From positions 20,330 to 84,329 of the forward strand of contig JH720306.1 of NCBI GenBank assembly GCA_000231825.2: a stretch of 64,000 nucleotides of DNA, written 5' to 3'. The stretch's first letter is position 1, and every line of letters begins with the position of its first letter. Both the position numbers and the translations under genes were made by a program. Source of the DNA: Tetrahymena elliotti 4EA (lineage: Eukaryota; Ciliophora; Oligohymenophorea; Hymenostomatida; Tetrahymenidae). Shown piece by piece: positions 37,001-48,594 of the stretch. A model generated the notes under the pieces. It saw nothing but the letters and a program-made list of their open reading frames with translations, searched no databases and had not been told where the DNA came from.

Positions 37001-38673
37001 AGGAGATTAAGAGGAAGAAGGATTGTAAAGGATAAGAGATTAAATAATCCAAGTCTTTGAATTCTTTACTTTTTAGAAGAATTCATTTTTAATATTGAGT
37101 AAAGCCAAATGAGAATTCTCTTTAAAAAGTTGCTAATAGCATAGTTTCCTATGTACATAAGAGGTGAATAAATGAGAATTAAGGATGGATTTTCGCTTTT
37201 TGCAACACTGTAAATGTAAATTTCACTGAGCATCAGCCCTGTCATATTAGGATTAGTGTAAATTTGATGAGATAATCTATAAATAAGAACAACTTGAATA
37301 AAAATTTTATTTCCATCGAATGATGTGAAATCATAATCAGAAAAAGTTTTTGCAGCACTTAGAGAGACTTGGCTGATTGCTGCTGTAAATATAATTTATT
37401 ATGCAAGACACAAGAATCTGTTAACTTTATCACTAACAGTTGTAAATCTTTCAAAAATGTAAGCATTTTAAGAGTATTAGAATATGATATTAATTACAAA
37501 AGCAATCAAACTGATTAAACAGAGTGTTTTTCCATCATTAGTCTATGAAAAAACTAAAGGAAAAATAATACTTGAAGCTAGCAATATAACTTTGAATGAC
37601 CAGATATATAAATTGCTTTCTTTACTCTTACTTGAATTAGTTAATCCAATTTTAAAAAGATAATTCCAACTTAAGATAAAACCTAAAATGCTTGATAACA
37701 AAGTGGACAATTTAACTCTGTCTAATGGTTTTTCCTTTTAAAAAATAAGTAAGAGTGTTAGTTAAAATAAAGATAAAGTAGAATAATTTACTTTTGAATA
37801 TGAGTTAGAGACTATAACTGAAATAATTAAGATAACAATTAGTTAAGTAGCAGCCGTTATTATTAATCTTAAATCACTTGAAGATGTTTCACTATTCCCA
37901 AGAAGATATTGATTCAATTTTTCTACTCCATAAATAAAGCTTACATATAAGCTGCTTAGACAACCAAATGCCCATAAAAGAGGAAGTAGAGGTATTAATA
38001 TGCTAAATACTATGTTATTGCTTTCTGTATCAATGCAGAAATTTATAATCAGCAAAATAAGAAAATACTAAGATCTCATGTGAGCAGTTGAATACCTACC
38101 TAAATCAAAATTATTATTGCTAATTTAAGAAAGTTCGGAGGGAGAAGCACTAACTAAGGAATAGAAGCTAGTTAAACTTGTTATTAGAGTTAGTATTTAA
38201 ACTGCTATTCCTGCTTTTGATATAAAATTAGATGCAAAGAATGATAAAACTCCCATTATAACTACACTATAAATTAAATTTAATGATGATTTATGCTTGA
38301 CAATTGTGCAGTAATGTTTAATGTTTTCACTAACCAAAAGCGGATTTTCATTTATTTTCTTTTGCCAAATAATAGATAACACTTAAAGAACTAAATTGAT
38401 TACAATATTTATCACACCTGGTATAATGCCCCCTACTACATATTCAGAATTATCTTTTGCCACCAGTCCACAAATAAACACAATAATGGGAAACATAATG
38501 TATAGGAGTAACTAAAATAAGTGAAAACCTAAACTCAAATCTATATTACTCTCTTCATCATTTATCAAATATCCACCTAAAATTGTATGAATAATTAGTT
38601 TCCTAAAATATGTTTCCTTGTTCTTGTTTAGAACTGGCGCAGCCCTCAAATTAATTTGATTTGTTTAATCCAT
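34035..38673 (-). CDS. Pecanex-family multi-pass membrane protein
   Basis: Pecanex proteins are large membrane proteins of ER/Golgi linked in Drosophila to Notch signalling; biochemical role not settled. Minus-strand exons are 38673-36999, 36934-36664 and 36609-34035; 1506 residues. The N-terminal 560 residues hold many hydrophobic segments (for example [18 protein letters not shown]). Then come [20 protein letters not shown] and [19 protein letters not shown], followed across an intron by the family hallmark [16 protein letters not shown]. These resemble PCNX4-type members. The C-terminal third contains an N/Q-rich insertion with three acidic-leucine motifs ([29 protein letters not shown]), then an ordered end with [20 protein letters not shown]. 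The splice 36663/36610 is essential: without it the gene falsely splits at an ATG at 36563. A 57-bp segment (37735-37791) may be an in-frame intron. Confidence 0.9.
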
Positions 38674-39951
38674 TTTCCTTTTAGTATGAACTCTTTAACT
38701 AATCAATAATTTAATTAATTTGTTTTAAATTTGTTTAAAAAATCAAAAACTTATAAAATGAATACTAACAATCAAACAAACTAGCTCAATAACAAATAAT
38801 TAAATGATTTGTTTGTTAAATGAATAATCAGCTAATTAAGATGAATGTTAACATTTGAAAAATCAAATCAAAACTAACATTCTCTAATTTGATTAAAAAA
38901 TAATAGTTATATTTATTCATTCATATGATCCTATTCCTCTATTTTCATTGATCAAAATAACTAATTCAATTCATCTGGAAATTCAGGTAAAAATTACTGT
39001 TTGCATACATATCCTTTTATTACTTAGATATAATTTAAGGATGTATTTTTGTTGCTAGCAAATCTAATCCCTATTTTAATCTATTTACCTCAACCAGATA
39101 CAAATTTTAAGGACTTAAATTGACAATTAGAAGATCAAAGTAAAATCTGAAAGAAATCATTTTAAATTTAATTAAAATCATAGTTTTTATAATATTAATT
39201 TCGTTTGTAAAAAAACTACTTAATCTTTAATATTTTTATCTTTAGCATTTATTTTTTATTTTTAGAAAAATTCTTTTAAATATCTAAATATAGAGATAGA
39301 ATTTCTTTTTAAAGTAACTAAATTCAGTAATAAAAACATAAATAGCTTAAAATATTAAATTTTTCAATCTTCTATACTCCTATTTATTGTATTATTCATA
39401 GATTAAATTAGTGTAATTTACTTCAGAGGAAGAATACCTTATGAAGGTTTTGCAACTCCTCAATTAAAATATTGAAAGTGTTTTTATTCTTTATTATAAA
39501 AAAACTTTTTATTGAGATATTTTTTTAAGTGTGGCACTTCTCTTAATTACATATAAGAAAAGGATAGCTTCTAATAGAGTAAATTATTTGTTTAAATATG
39601 AAATTTCTTATTTTTTATGTTTAAATAAAAGTGGTAATTTCTTATTGATGATATGTCTTTCAATTGTTTCGTATTGATAATTAGATTTATTGAGATCTGT
39701 TCAAAATTAACAAGATAAATAACTTAGAATGATAGTTTTCAAGGGCTGATTTAAATAATTATTTTAAAGATTTTATTTATTATTAATACAAAATCTAGGA
39801 ATAAGAGATATCTTCATAAGTTTTAATAATATTTTAATCAAAGCAGATGAAAAAAATCAAGATTTTTTATAAAAAAAAATCCATACAAATAATTAAAATT
39901 ACAGATAAAGATTACATAAAGCTTAAAACTTGAATTTTTACAAATTATCCA
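38674..39951. other. Intergenic region upstream of the pecanex gene
   Basis: Contains the pecanex promoter and the 3' flank of the carrier gene. No coding frame with recognisable character. Confidence 0.5.
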
Positions 39952-41243
39952 TCAATGATTTTTTTAAAGTTTTTCATCTAATTAATATAGTTGTTTTCTT
40001 ATAAATTCTGTAATACTCATAGACAATGCTTTTTGTGGTGTATTTTATATTAATTTTGGTACCATACCTTTTAAAAATACAATCTTAATTCATAATAATT
40101 ATTTCAAAATATTTACCTTTGAAAAATGAATAGAATCCTTCATTTAAGTAAATTTATGCAACACCATGGAAAACATTACGATAACCAAAACTATTTGGTT
40201 GATTTTATTATACTTATAATCTTAATTTAGCCATAAATAAAGGATTGCATAAAAAACCAGAGAAACAACCTCCTACTGCTGCTAAAAAGAAGCTCTACCA
40301 GAATCCAATGTTTTTAGGATCTTTGATGTAAATTTCCTTGAGTTTTTCATAACTTGCAAAATAAATAGCAACCGAAGATCCAAATGAAATCAATGTTGCT
40401 CCAAAACCCTATATATATTTATAATAATTTAGAAAAGAAAAGATTTATTTTATTATTAAAATATTTAACAAGAGTTGAAATGATGTATAAGAATTACTTT
40501 GTATAATGCCATAAATCCTTCATTTTAAACTACTTTTTAAAAGGCATCAAGTGAGTTTTTGTACTAATAAAGCCCTAGATTTGCTTAAACTTACTATCTC
40601 TATTTTAGCACATCTATTGGTAACCATAAAACGCAACTTACTAGTTCTGCATTAAACCCACAAATCATGTGTTTTAAGAAATTCTGTCCTTCAAGAATCT
40701 TTTTAGCAAAATATCATTTTAAAAAATGGGTTTTGTTGAGATAACAAAATATTTTACTTTTTTGTTGTTAATAGTTTGCTTTGTATATTCATAAGAAGTC
40801 ATAAATAGTGAAAAAGCAGGTGCAGAACCAATCTTTTTTATTTATTTTGATCACTTTAAAAAAATACTTTAATGGATATATATTTACTGCTGAAATCCCA
40901 ACTCCTTTATAGAACCCCCTTATCCCTTCTTATTTCCATGTTTATACAGCTATTTTAACAGGAAAAAAACTTTAAAATCATCTTTTTAATTCATAAATTA
41001 CTGATTTCTTTAAAAAAATGACGTGTAATGTTATTCGAATCAAGTCTAAGTGTTTAAACCTTTAAGATAGAATTGTATAAAAATATGTAATTTATGGAAA
41101 AATATTACTTAAAGCTTATTCTTAAGCGTGTCTAGAGGATGTACTAAAAATTTTGTTAAAATTCCAGATATTGTGCTTGCTATTGAAGTAAAGTAAATAA
41201 ATTTTTTATCTTCATTAGCTTTTTGTTGTTAAGGAGTTCTCAT
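39952..41243 (-). CDS. Mitochondrial carrier family (SLC25) transporter
   Basis: Inner mitochondrial membrane solute carrier; substrate not assignable. Minus-strand exons are 41243-41109, 41059-41002, 40949-40888, 40832-40758, 40698-40498, 40408-40117 and 40067-39952; 312 residues, normal for the family. The three repeats each show the carrier signature: HPLDTLK (repeat 1), LPIDVLKQR (repeat 2) and NPLFMAKLR (repeat 3). The second halves show EGIRGFYKGVGIS, NEGFMALYKGFGATL and NEGFYSFFKGMVPKL. The segment GSAPAFSLFMTSYEYTK closes repeat 1. In repeat 3 the acidic residue of PxD/E is replaced by Phe, which should weaken one salt bridge of the matrix gate. Six short phase-consistent introns. Related to, but not clearly one of, the S-adenosylmethionine or amino-acid carriers. 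Confidence 0.93.
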
Positions 41244-41789
41244 TTTCAATCAAATTTGAATAAAGAAATATCAGTATACAATTTTATTTTTTGGAAATAA
41301 ATGTTCGGCTAAATATTTATATTTTTGCTTATTTTTAAAAATATGATAAATAGAAGAGAATAATTTATTTTTATTCAAATATCAAATATAAAAATACTTC
41401 AAATAACATATATGTAATTAGATTAGAATATTTAAAAAAAATAGTTCATATTTTATTTACTCAAAGTTTCTCCTTAAAATTAATTTGATTTCTTTTTTAT
41501 GATTTCTGATAATGAATTTTAATATAAATGTAATTTATCTAAACCTTCTCATCTAGATATAATTTTGTTTTTATCAAGTATAATATTTTATGAGCTAGAT
41601 ATTTTTGGTAAAAATATTTGAAAAATTTGAATAGGAAAGTAGATATTAAAGTAAATCCATGAAATTAAAAAATTTTTATAGATATGTTAATATTGTTGAT
41701 GATAGGAATATAAAAGTAATTATTGGCTTAACTATTAGATATTATTAATATAAAAAATTAAAAAATCAAATTTTAGTTATTAGCAAAAA
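41244..41789. other. Divergent promoter between carrier and first MFS gene
   Basis: About 550 bp of AT-rich DNA that must serve both directions. No element stands out. Confidence 0.5.
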
Positions 41790-43312
41790 ATGTAGTAAAA
41801 CTAGCAGTAATAAATGCACAAGTCAACCGTTTAGGTACTTTTAATAACCTAAATCGCTTGCTTTGGAGGATTTTTGTATGGGTATCTCATTTCTGAGCTC
41901 ACAATAGTTTATGATCAATTAATGATCTAATTTGGAATAGATAAGTATTAAGATAATAAGATATACACAGAAGAAAAACCTGATGAATATACTTCTTTAT
42001 TCAAGAGTCTTAAAGTAAATATTTAAACATTTTTCCTATCTAATTAAAGTGAAAACTATTTTATTAGACAGTTTGTACAGTTTGTATGCCTATTGGAGCT
42101 CTTTTAGCAAGCTACTTTGGTAAATTTATCATCAATAAGATGGGTAGAAGATAGTATATGATTCTTAGTGATATTATTTTGATAGCTGGGTGTTGTCTTG
42201 CTATGATAAGCAATTTATACTCATTCTTAGTTGCTAGATTAATTTAAGGTTATGCAATAGGTATGAATACTGCTATTGTACCTCTTTATGTTAAAGAGAT
42301 GTCACCAGTATCTATTTCAGGATTAACTGGGTCTATCTTCTAAATCAACATCAACTTAGGTATTATTCTATCAAATGCTATTAGTCTTGCATTGAATCAA
42401 GTTGTGAGTAATTCTACTGAACCTCAAGGTATATGGAGATTGATCATAATTTTTCCTGCTATTTTTTCTGCCATGCGTCTTTTAGGCTTGTTCTTTTATG
42501 TTCGTTCTGATACACCTTTCTACTATTTTTCAAGAGGTATGATAGACGAAGGAACAGAGGCTATATAAAAAATTTACAAGGAAGAATATGTTGAAGAAAT
42601 AAAGCAAGCAATGAACCAAACAAATGATAATGATAATGAAAATGAATCTGAAAATTAAGAAGATGAAAAAAATACTGCTTCATATAAAAGGCGTTTACTT
42701 GTTGGAGTTTCTATTCAATTTTTCTGCTAGATGACAGGTATAAACGCAGTTATCTAATTTGCAAACAACATATTTGGAAATATTACTTCAAATTACAACA
42801 CAATCAATTATTTAACACTCTCTAGTAATATAGTTTTGATGTTTGCTGCATTTTTAGCTTCTTTCTTAGTTAAATTTGGAAGAAAGTCAATTTTGTAAGG
42901 AGGATATTTTTCCTGCTCTGTCCTTCTGGTAACTTTTGGTATTATTGCCTTCTTTGATGTAAAGGAGTATGCTGCCCTCTAAATAATATCAATCATTATC
43001 ATCTTCATATTTTACATCGCATTCAACTGCTCAATTGGACCTGTTACCTGGATATTTAACAGTGACATCGTTAAAGGAGAAGGTATGAGTTATAGCGTTC
43101 TTTCTAATTGGTTAGGTAACATAGCAGGTACTCTAATCACTTTGAACTAAATTGTTTAGATAAATTTCTTAGTATTTGGAGGTTTTAGTATTGCTGGATT
43201 TTTATTCATAACTAAATTTGTCAAAGAAACAAAGGATAAAACATACCCAGAAATACAAAAACTTTATGGACCTGTAAAGACAGAAGAAAATTCAGAATTG
43301 CTCTCAAATTGA
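41790..43312 (+). CDS. Sugar-porter-type MFS transporter, tandem copy 1
   Basis: Plasma-membrane or vacuolar 12-segment transporter, probably for a hexose or similar solute. Exons 41790-42014 and 42068-43312; 489 residues. TM1 contains CFGGFLYGYLISEL. The loop-2/3 motif is INKMGRRQYMIL. TM4-5 has GYAIGMNTAIVPLYVKEMSP, the ciliate form of the R-x-x-G...EisP motif. The end of TM6 has SDTPFYYF where canonical sugar porters have PESPR. The second half shows QMTGINAVIQFANN, FGRKSI and NCSIGPVTWIF, matching the QQxtGiN and GP..W signatures. The central loop contains a short acidic N/E stretch. A 53-bp phase-0 intron follows TM1 at a position shared with the next two genes. Start chosen at the first in-frame ATG; the first residues are a Q run. 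Confidence 0.92.
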
Positions 43313-43962
43313 TTAATTTCCTTAATATAAATTGTTTATTTTATGTTTATTTACATTCAAAATATTAATTTATAAATTTTCATAATTCCTTTCTAAATAT
43401 TTTTAACAACCTATTCCATTTTTGTTGACATTTATTTTATAACAAGCATTACCAATAAAAAAGATTTTGAAAAGTTTCATGTAAAAAGGTATCCATTTTA
43501 TATATTCGAGATGGTCTAACATGAGCTTTTTATACTTTACTCTAAAAAAGTTGTATAATATCATTGTAATTATCTTCTCTATGGTAGAGAGGAAAAATAG
43601 TTACTTATACTTTAGATAATGAGGTGAATAAAGATTTATTAATTATATCATTATTGTAGTATTTTTGAAGAAATTTACTCATTAACAGAATAGTTTGTAA
43701 AAATTTAAAAAAAAGAGATAAAATAATAGATAAGATTCCTGTTTTATTATAAATTTAAAGTAATTGTGTGGTATATGTGACGTATCAGATATTAATCAAG
43801 AGTAAGCCAAAAAAAAGCAATGTGAATAACTTATAAGTGTATTATTGTGTTTAATAAATTACAAAGAATACAAAAAACAACAAATTTTTAAAGCTTTGAC
43901 CAATCTTTTTGTTTTAATCTATCAATAATTTATTAAATTTTAAGTAGATTTAGGAGTGAGTA
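43313..43962. other. Intergenic spacer between MFS copies 1 and 2
   Basis: 650 bp of AT-rich DNA with the 3' end of copy 1 and promoter of copy 2. No coding frame. Confidence 0.5.
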
Positions 43963-45830
43963 ATGAGTTAAGATTTTAGTATAAGTTAAAAAAAAAACAT
44001 AAGGAATCAAACTGATATAGTATTAAGATGTGTAACTGTAGGGCTAGGTGGCTTTTTGTATGGTTATGCGCTCTCAGAATTGACAATATTAAGTGGTGTC
44101 TTAAATATTAAATTTAAACAATAATTTGACAGAGATTATTATGTAAAACATATTTTAATTCACTTTATACTAGCTCAAAAGACTTTAATTTTTTTATTAT
44201 TTTTATTGTTTAGGCGTTATAACCATATGTAATTGGGCTTATGTCTCTTGGTGCTTTCTTAGTTTGTTTAGCTTCTGATAAATTAATTAACAAATATGGA
44301 AGAAGGAATTACATTATTGCTAGTGATATTATATTTATTATTGGAATTTTTGTAGGTACAGGTTTTGGCTCAGGAAAGCTTATTAACTTTTCTATACTAA
44401 TGATTGCTAGATTCATAATGGGAATAGCGATTGGAATGAATAGTAATGTTGTATCCATGTATATTAGAGAGATATCTCCAGAATCTATTTCAGGTTAAAA
44501 TGGGTCAATCTTCTAGATTTAAATAAATTTAGGTATTATTTCTGGTATAGCTTTGAACATGGCTAATTCATATGGCAAATTTTTTATTTAAGCTGACCAA
44601 TGTCCTCAAGAAATTATTTCATAAGAACAAAATTAGAATTTATTAGATAGATCTTGCTTAGAGATAAACAATAGTGATTGGTGGATCTTTGTTATAGCCT
44701 TTCCAGCTCTTTTTTCAATTATAAGATTAGCAGTTTTGCTACTAAAATACAAACTGGATACTCCTTATTATTATTTTAGCATAGGAAAATTTGAATAAGG
44801 CATTAAAATACTTAGAGAAATATACAAAGATTAATATGTTGAAAATGAATGCTAAAACATTCTGGCTGCTATTCCTAAGAGAGTGAGATTATCTTACATA
44901 GCATATAAAAATAATATAAAAGATGATCTGTCAAGCAATAACTAGGAATCAGCAAATTAAGATGAAAGTGATAATTAAAAGAATGGAGATATAACGAGTA
45001 ATAGTAACCTGAACTATGATAATGATGATGAGTATTTTCATGATAAAAATAATTAGTATCCCTTAGATGGAGTTGACATATACTCAAATTCATAAATAGA
45101 CAATAATTATATTGAAGATTAAAACGAAATGCAAGAAAGTTTTACTCAAAAAGCAAGAGAATTAAAGGAAAAATCTTTGAAAAAAAGATTGAGAAGAGGG
45201 ATTATATTGAATTTATTTCAATAGCTAACAGGAATTAATTACATCATCTAATACACTTCTACAATATTGAAAAACTTACTGTCATAAACAAACAAAGATG
45301 GAAAAGAAGAATCTAGCTTTTACACAAACAGTGATATTTTAACTCAAATTGTATTACTAAGCAATATATTCTTACTTCTGGCTGCTTTTGTAGGTTCATT
45401 CCTTAATAAATAGCTTGGAAGAAGATATTACCTTTTTGGAGGCTATTTAATTTGTGGTTTGCTACATTCTGTTTTTGCTATTGTTTCTATTGTCTTTAGG
45501 GATAACTAAGGTGAAGCATCTCAAGCTATTTTTATTATTGTTTTTGTTTTTTTGTTTTATGGAACTTTTAATTGCTCTATTGGTCCTGTTACTTGGATTT
45601 ATACTAGTGATATTCTAAAAGGAAAATATCTATTTTGGAGTGTTGCAAGTAATTGGTTTGGTGTTTTTATAGCTTCATTACTTTAACTAAATCATGAATA
45701 AAAATACTAATTTATAAACTTTTTTTTATTTTCTATTTTCTGCTTCATAGGTGCTATCTACTCTTATAAAAAAATCATTGAAACTGAAGGTAAAAGATAT
45801 TATGAAATTATCAAATAGTATGCTGAATGA
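43963..45830 (+). CDS. Sugar-porter-type MFS transporter, tandem copy 2
   Basis: Paralogue of the preceding gene. Exons 43963-44142 and 44214-45830; 598 residues. Signatures are all present: GLGGFLYGYALSEL, KYGRRNYIIASDI, GIAIGMNSNVVSMYIREISP, LDTPYYYF, QLTGINYIIQYTST, LGRRYYLFGGY and NCSIGPVTWIYTSDI. It is about 110 residues longer than copy 1. The extra length lies mostly in the central cytoplasmic loop (about 44870-45120), which is rich in D, N, S and Y, and in an extracytoplasmic loop near 44570-44670 that has several Cys and Gln. The 71-bp phase-0 intron sits at the same place as in copies 1 and 3. The big loop may be a regulatory platform; that is inference. Confidence 0.92.
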
Positions 45831-48594
45831 ATAAAATAATTTTGATTATTTTCTAATATTATCAATCAAACCCTTCAATTAAATTAAAAAATCGAACTTT
45901 ATTTCATACACTTATTTTTTCATAATAAATTTATTTGTATTCTTTCCCTAATCTATTCAATATTAATTACTATCATAAACAAACAGTTTTAAATAACTCT
46001 TCCATACTAAATTTTTAAGTAAATTTCTTAAAGAAAAAAATAATTTGAATTTATTATTTGTACTAAAAAATATTATGTTATTTTTACTTAAAAAAACTAA
46101 TTTTTTAGAGAAAAATAAATATGAAGTATCAATCTTTATCCTTTTAAATTTATTTGGAGGAATTAATAAATCATTATTATCAAAAAATTCACCATTCCTT
46201 TAAAAGGAAAATTTGATGATTAATAATAAATCATTATTTTAACAATCTATTAGTAAAATAGATTTTCAGTAAGCAGATTAATTAAATATTTTAATAATCT
46301 AAAAACTCATAATTTCTTTAAAAGGAAATTTTTATGAAATTAAATAACATAACAGTTTTATGTCTAAATATGTGAGAAATTCCTTATGAAAAAAATTTTA
46401 AATGACCTTTATATTTAGAAAATAAAGAATATTTTTAACTAAAATAATATTTTATTAAATGTAGAAAGCTAAAAATTTTTAAATATACATAAAGAAATCT
46501 TTTTAACAAATAGCTAAAATTTGATTGTTGTAAGATTAAAAGAATTTTAAAAATACTTAATTTATTATTATAAATTTTAGAAAAAAATGGATAAAAAAGG
46601 TAAGAAAAGATTTTAAATGGGATTATTTAAAAATAAAATATGAATCAATAGACTAAAAAATAAAATTTTAATTTTTTAGATGTAAATTTTCAATTCAAAT
46701 CAATAGATGTAAATAAAATACTAAATATATGTTTTTCAGTGTAAGCTTTTGAATTAATATTGATTATTTATTTTACCTAAAATAAATTACTTATTTGTTC
46801 CATCATAACTACACTTTTATTATTTAATTCAAATTAATTTTTTATTTAGTTTCTCTAAAAAAAATAAAAATTGATCTTAATATGGACTTAAGATAATGTA
46901 TTTGTAAGTAAGGAAATAAAAATATTTTATTTTGAGGTCAATTAAAAGCATAAATAAAATAAATTAACTAAGATGTTTTCATAAGCATTTTTTTAGAATT
47001 AAAGTGATTTTAATGAAAACAAGTAAATTTAATTATTTATTTTGTTTTATTTCTTTTATTTTAATTTATTATGAAATCAGATTGCATATCTTATTTACTT
47101 AAATTAATAATGCTAAATTATATTATAAAGTGAGTAAATAAGTAAAGATTGTAGATTTTATTTAAATTATTTATTAAGTAAAACAGATGAATAAGATTTG
47201 AATAATTTATTAAAATAGCATATATTTGAATGAGGTTGTAATTTTTTTTAAGAAGATAGATTATTAATAAAAATCTCTAATTAATTGTATTAAAACTTTA
47301 AAGATGAGTTACTCGAAGCATAAAAATTTGATTAAAGTGTAAACCCTAAAATAGGATAAACTAGCATTTAATATAATTACATCTTTTATACTTTTAGCTA
47401 AATGGTGTACTATTTTTACACACTCAGTACTATTAATATTGTTTTTTAATAGGCTCCATAGCTATTCTTAGAAAAGAGTTAAGCTAAACTCTGGTTCTAC
47501 TAATTTATTATTTATCACTTTTGTAGGATCAAATAAATATATCTATGCAATAAAATAGCTACTTGTCTTTTATCTCTTGAAAATTCAAATTTTCAGGTAA
47601 AATTATTTGTTCTTTGTAAAAAATAAAATTTTTAGGATTCTGTGAAAGAATCTACTCAAGCTATATGTTTTTGAATGCTACAATCAATATTTTTTTAATT
47701 TTTAATTAAGGTATTTCTTCAGCATATTATGCAATTTGAAAAAATACCCTTTTTTATTGATATATATGAGCATCGTTGAATTTGTAATAGTATTATTATA
47801 TGCGGGAAAAAATTGATTAGTTCAAAACGTATTAGTGATTTGGTTACCTATTAATATACAAAATTGATAAATACCACAAATCTAGCTTTGGGTTTACTTT
47901 GATTTATATAATATTAATTGCATAATTAAAATAAGGAAAATTTATGGAATAAATATATCAATTATTTCCCTAAATTTATTATCACTAATTTTTTGACAGT
48001 GAAATAAAAATGTACTAGAGGAATAAGGTAAAACAAAAGATAAGTTTTGGTAAAGATAATTTTATTTGAAAAGTAAAGTTCACCTAGAAAAATGTGTTAA
48101 AATAAAGAAATTTTGTCTGATTACATTAATCAGAAAAATCAGGAATAAATTAGATTATTTGATTTTAATAATATGTTAAAACATACTAAGAAGTTTTGGT
48201 GAATTTTAAATTTTAAGTAATATCCTTTTCAAAATAATAAAATAAGATGGGTAGGAAATAAATTAATAAAATAAAGAAATAAAGAAATGAAGATAAGTAT
48301 AAGGTCTTTAATGATTTGGTAATTAATTGAAGATGTACTCTTTATAATTAACAAACTATCACAAATTTGTTTGTGAATATTGAGACATCCATCTATTTTG
48401 AAAAGATTACTTTCAATAGTTGAAAGTAAATTACTAATTCGAGGTATTAGTAAATAGATAGATACTCAATTTATAACCATAATAAATTTTTGAATAATAA
48501 CTCTTTAATATTGTAAAAATTAATAAAAGTAATAAAAAAAGACTAAAAAAGTAATAACATAGATAAATCAAATACAGTCCACTTTACCAAAATC
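45831..48594. other. 2.8-kb intergenic region before MFS copy 3
   Basis: Long AT-rich spacer. A frame from ATG 47304 is open for about 115 codons with a possible short intron, but has no recognisable family and could be chance. The last 240 bp hold a cluster of inverted repeats (48360-48470), listed separately. Confidence 0.45.
48360..48470 (+). other. Nested inverted repeats; candidate structured RNA or 5' UTR element
   Basis: Three self-complementary blocks and one enclosing stem lie within 111 bp. CACAAA 48360-48365 pairs with TTTGTG 48370-48375. TTACTTTCAA 48407-48416 pairs perfectly with 48420-48429 around a TAG loop. TTACTAAT 48431-48438 pairs with 48446-48453. An outer stem joins ATTGAG...ATC.ATCTATTT (48379-48398) to AAATAGAT.GAT...CTCAAT (about 48452-48470) with two or three mismatches, overlapping the last hairpin by two bases. 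The fold is a stem with two or three branches. It ends 124 bp before the ATG of MFS copy 3. Whether it is transcribed is unknown; a MITE-like remnant is the main alternative. Confidence 0.45.

Noticed and set aside
47304..47656. Frame open for about 115 codons in the spacer before MFS copy 3
   Set aside because: It has no family signature, weak codon character and a length within reach of chance when only TGA stops; kept as a note only.
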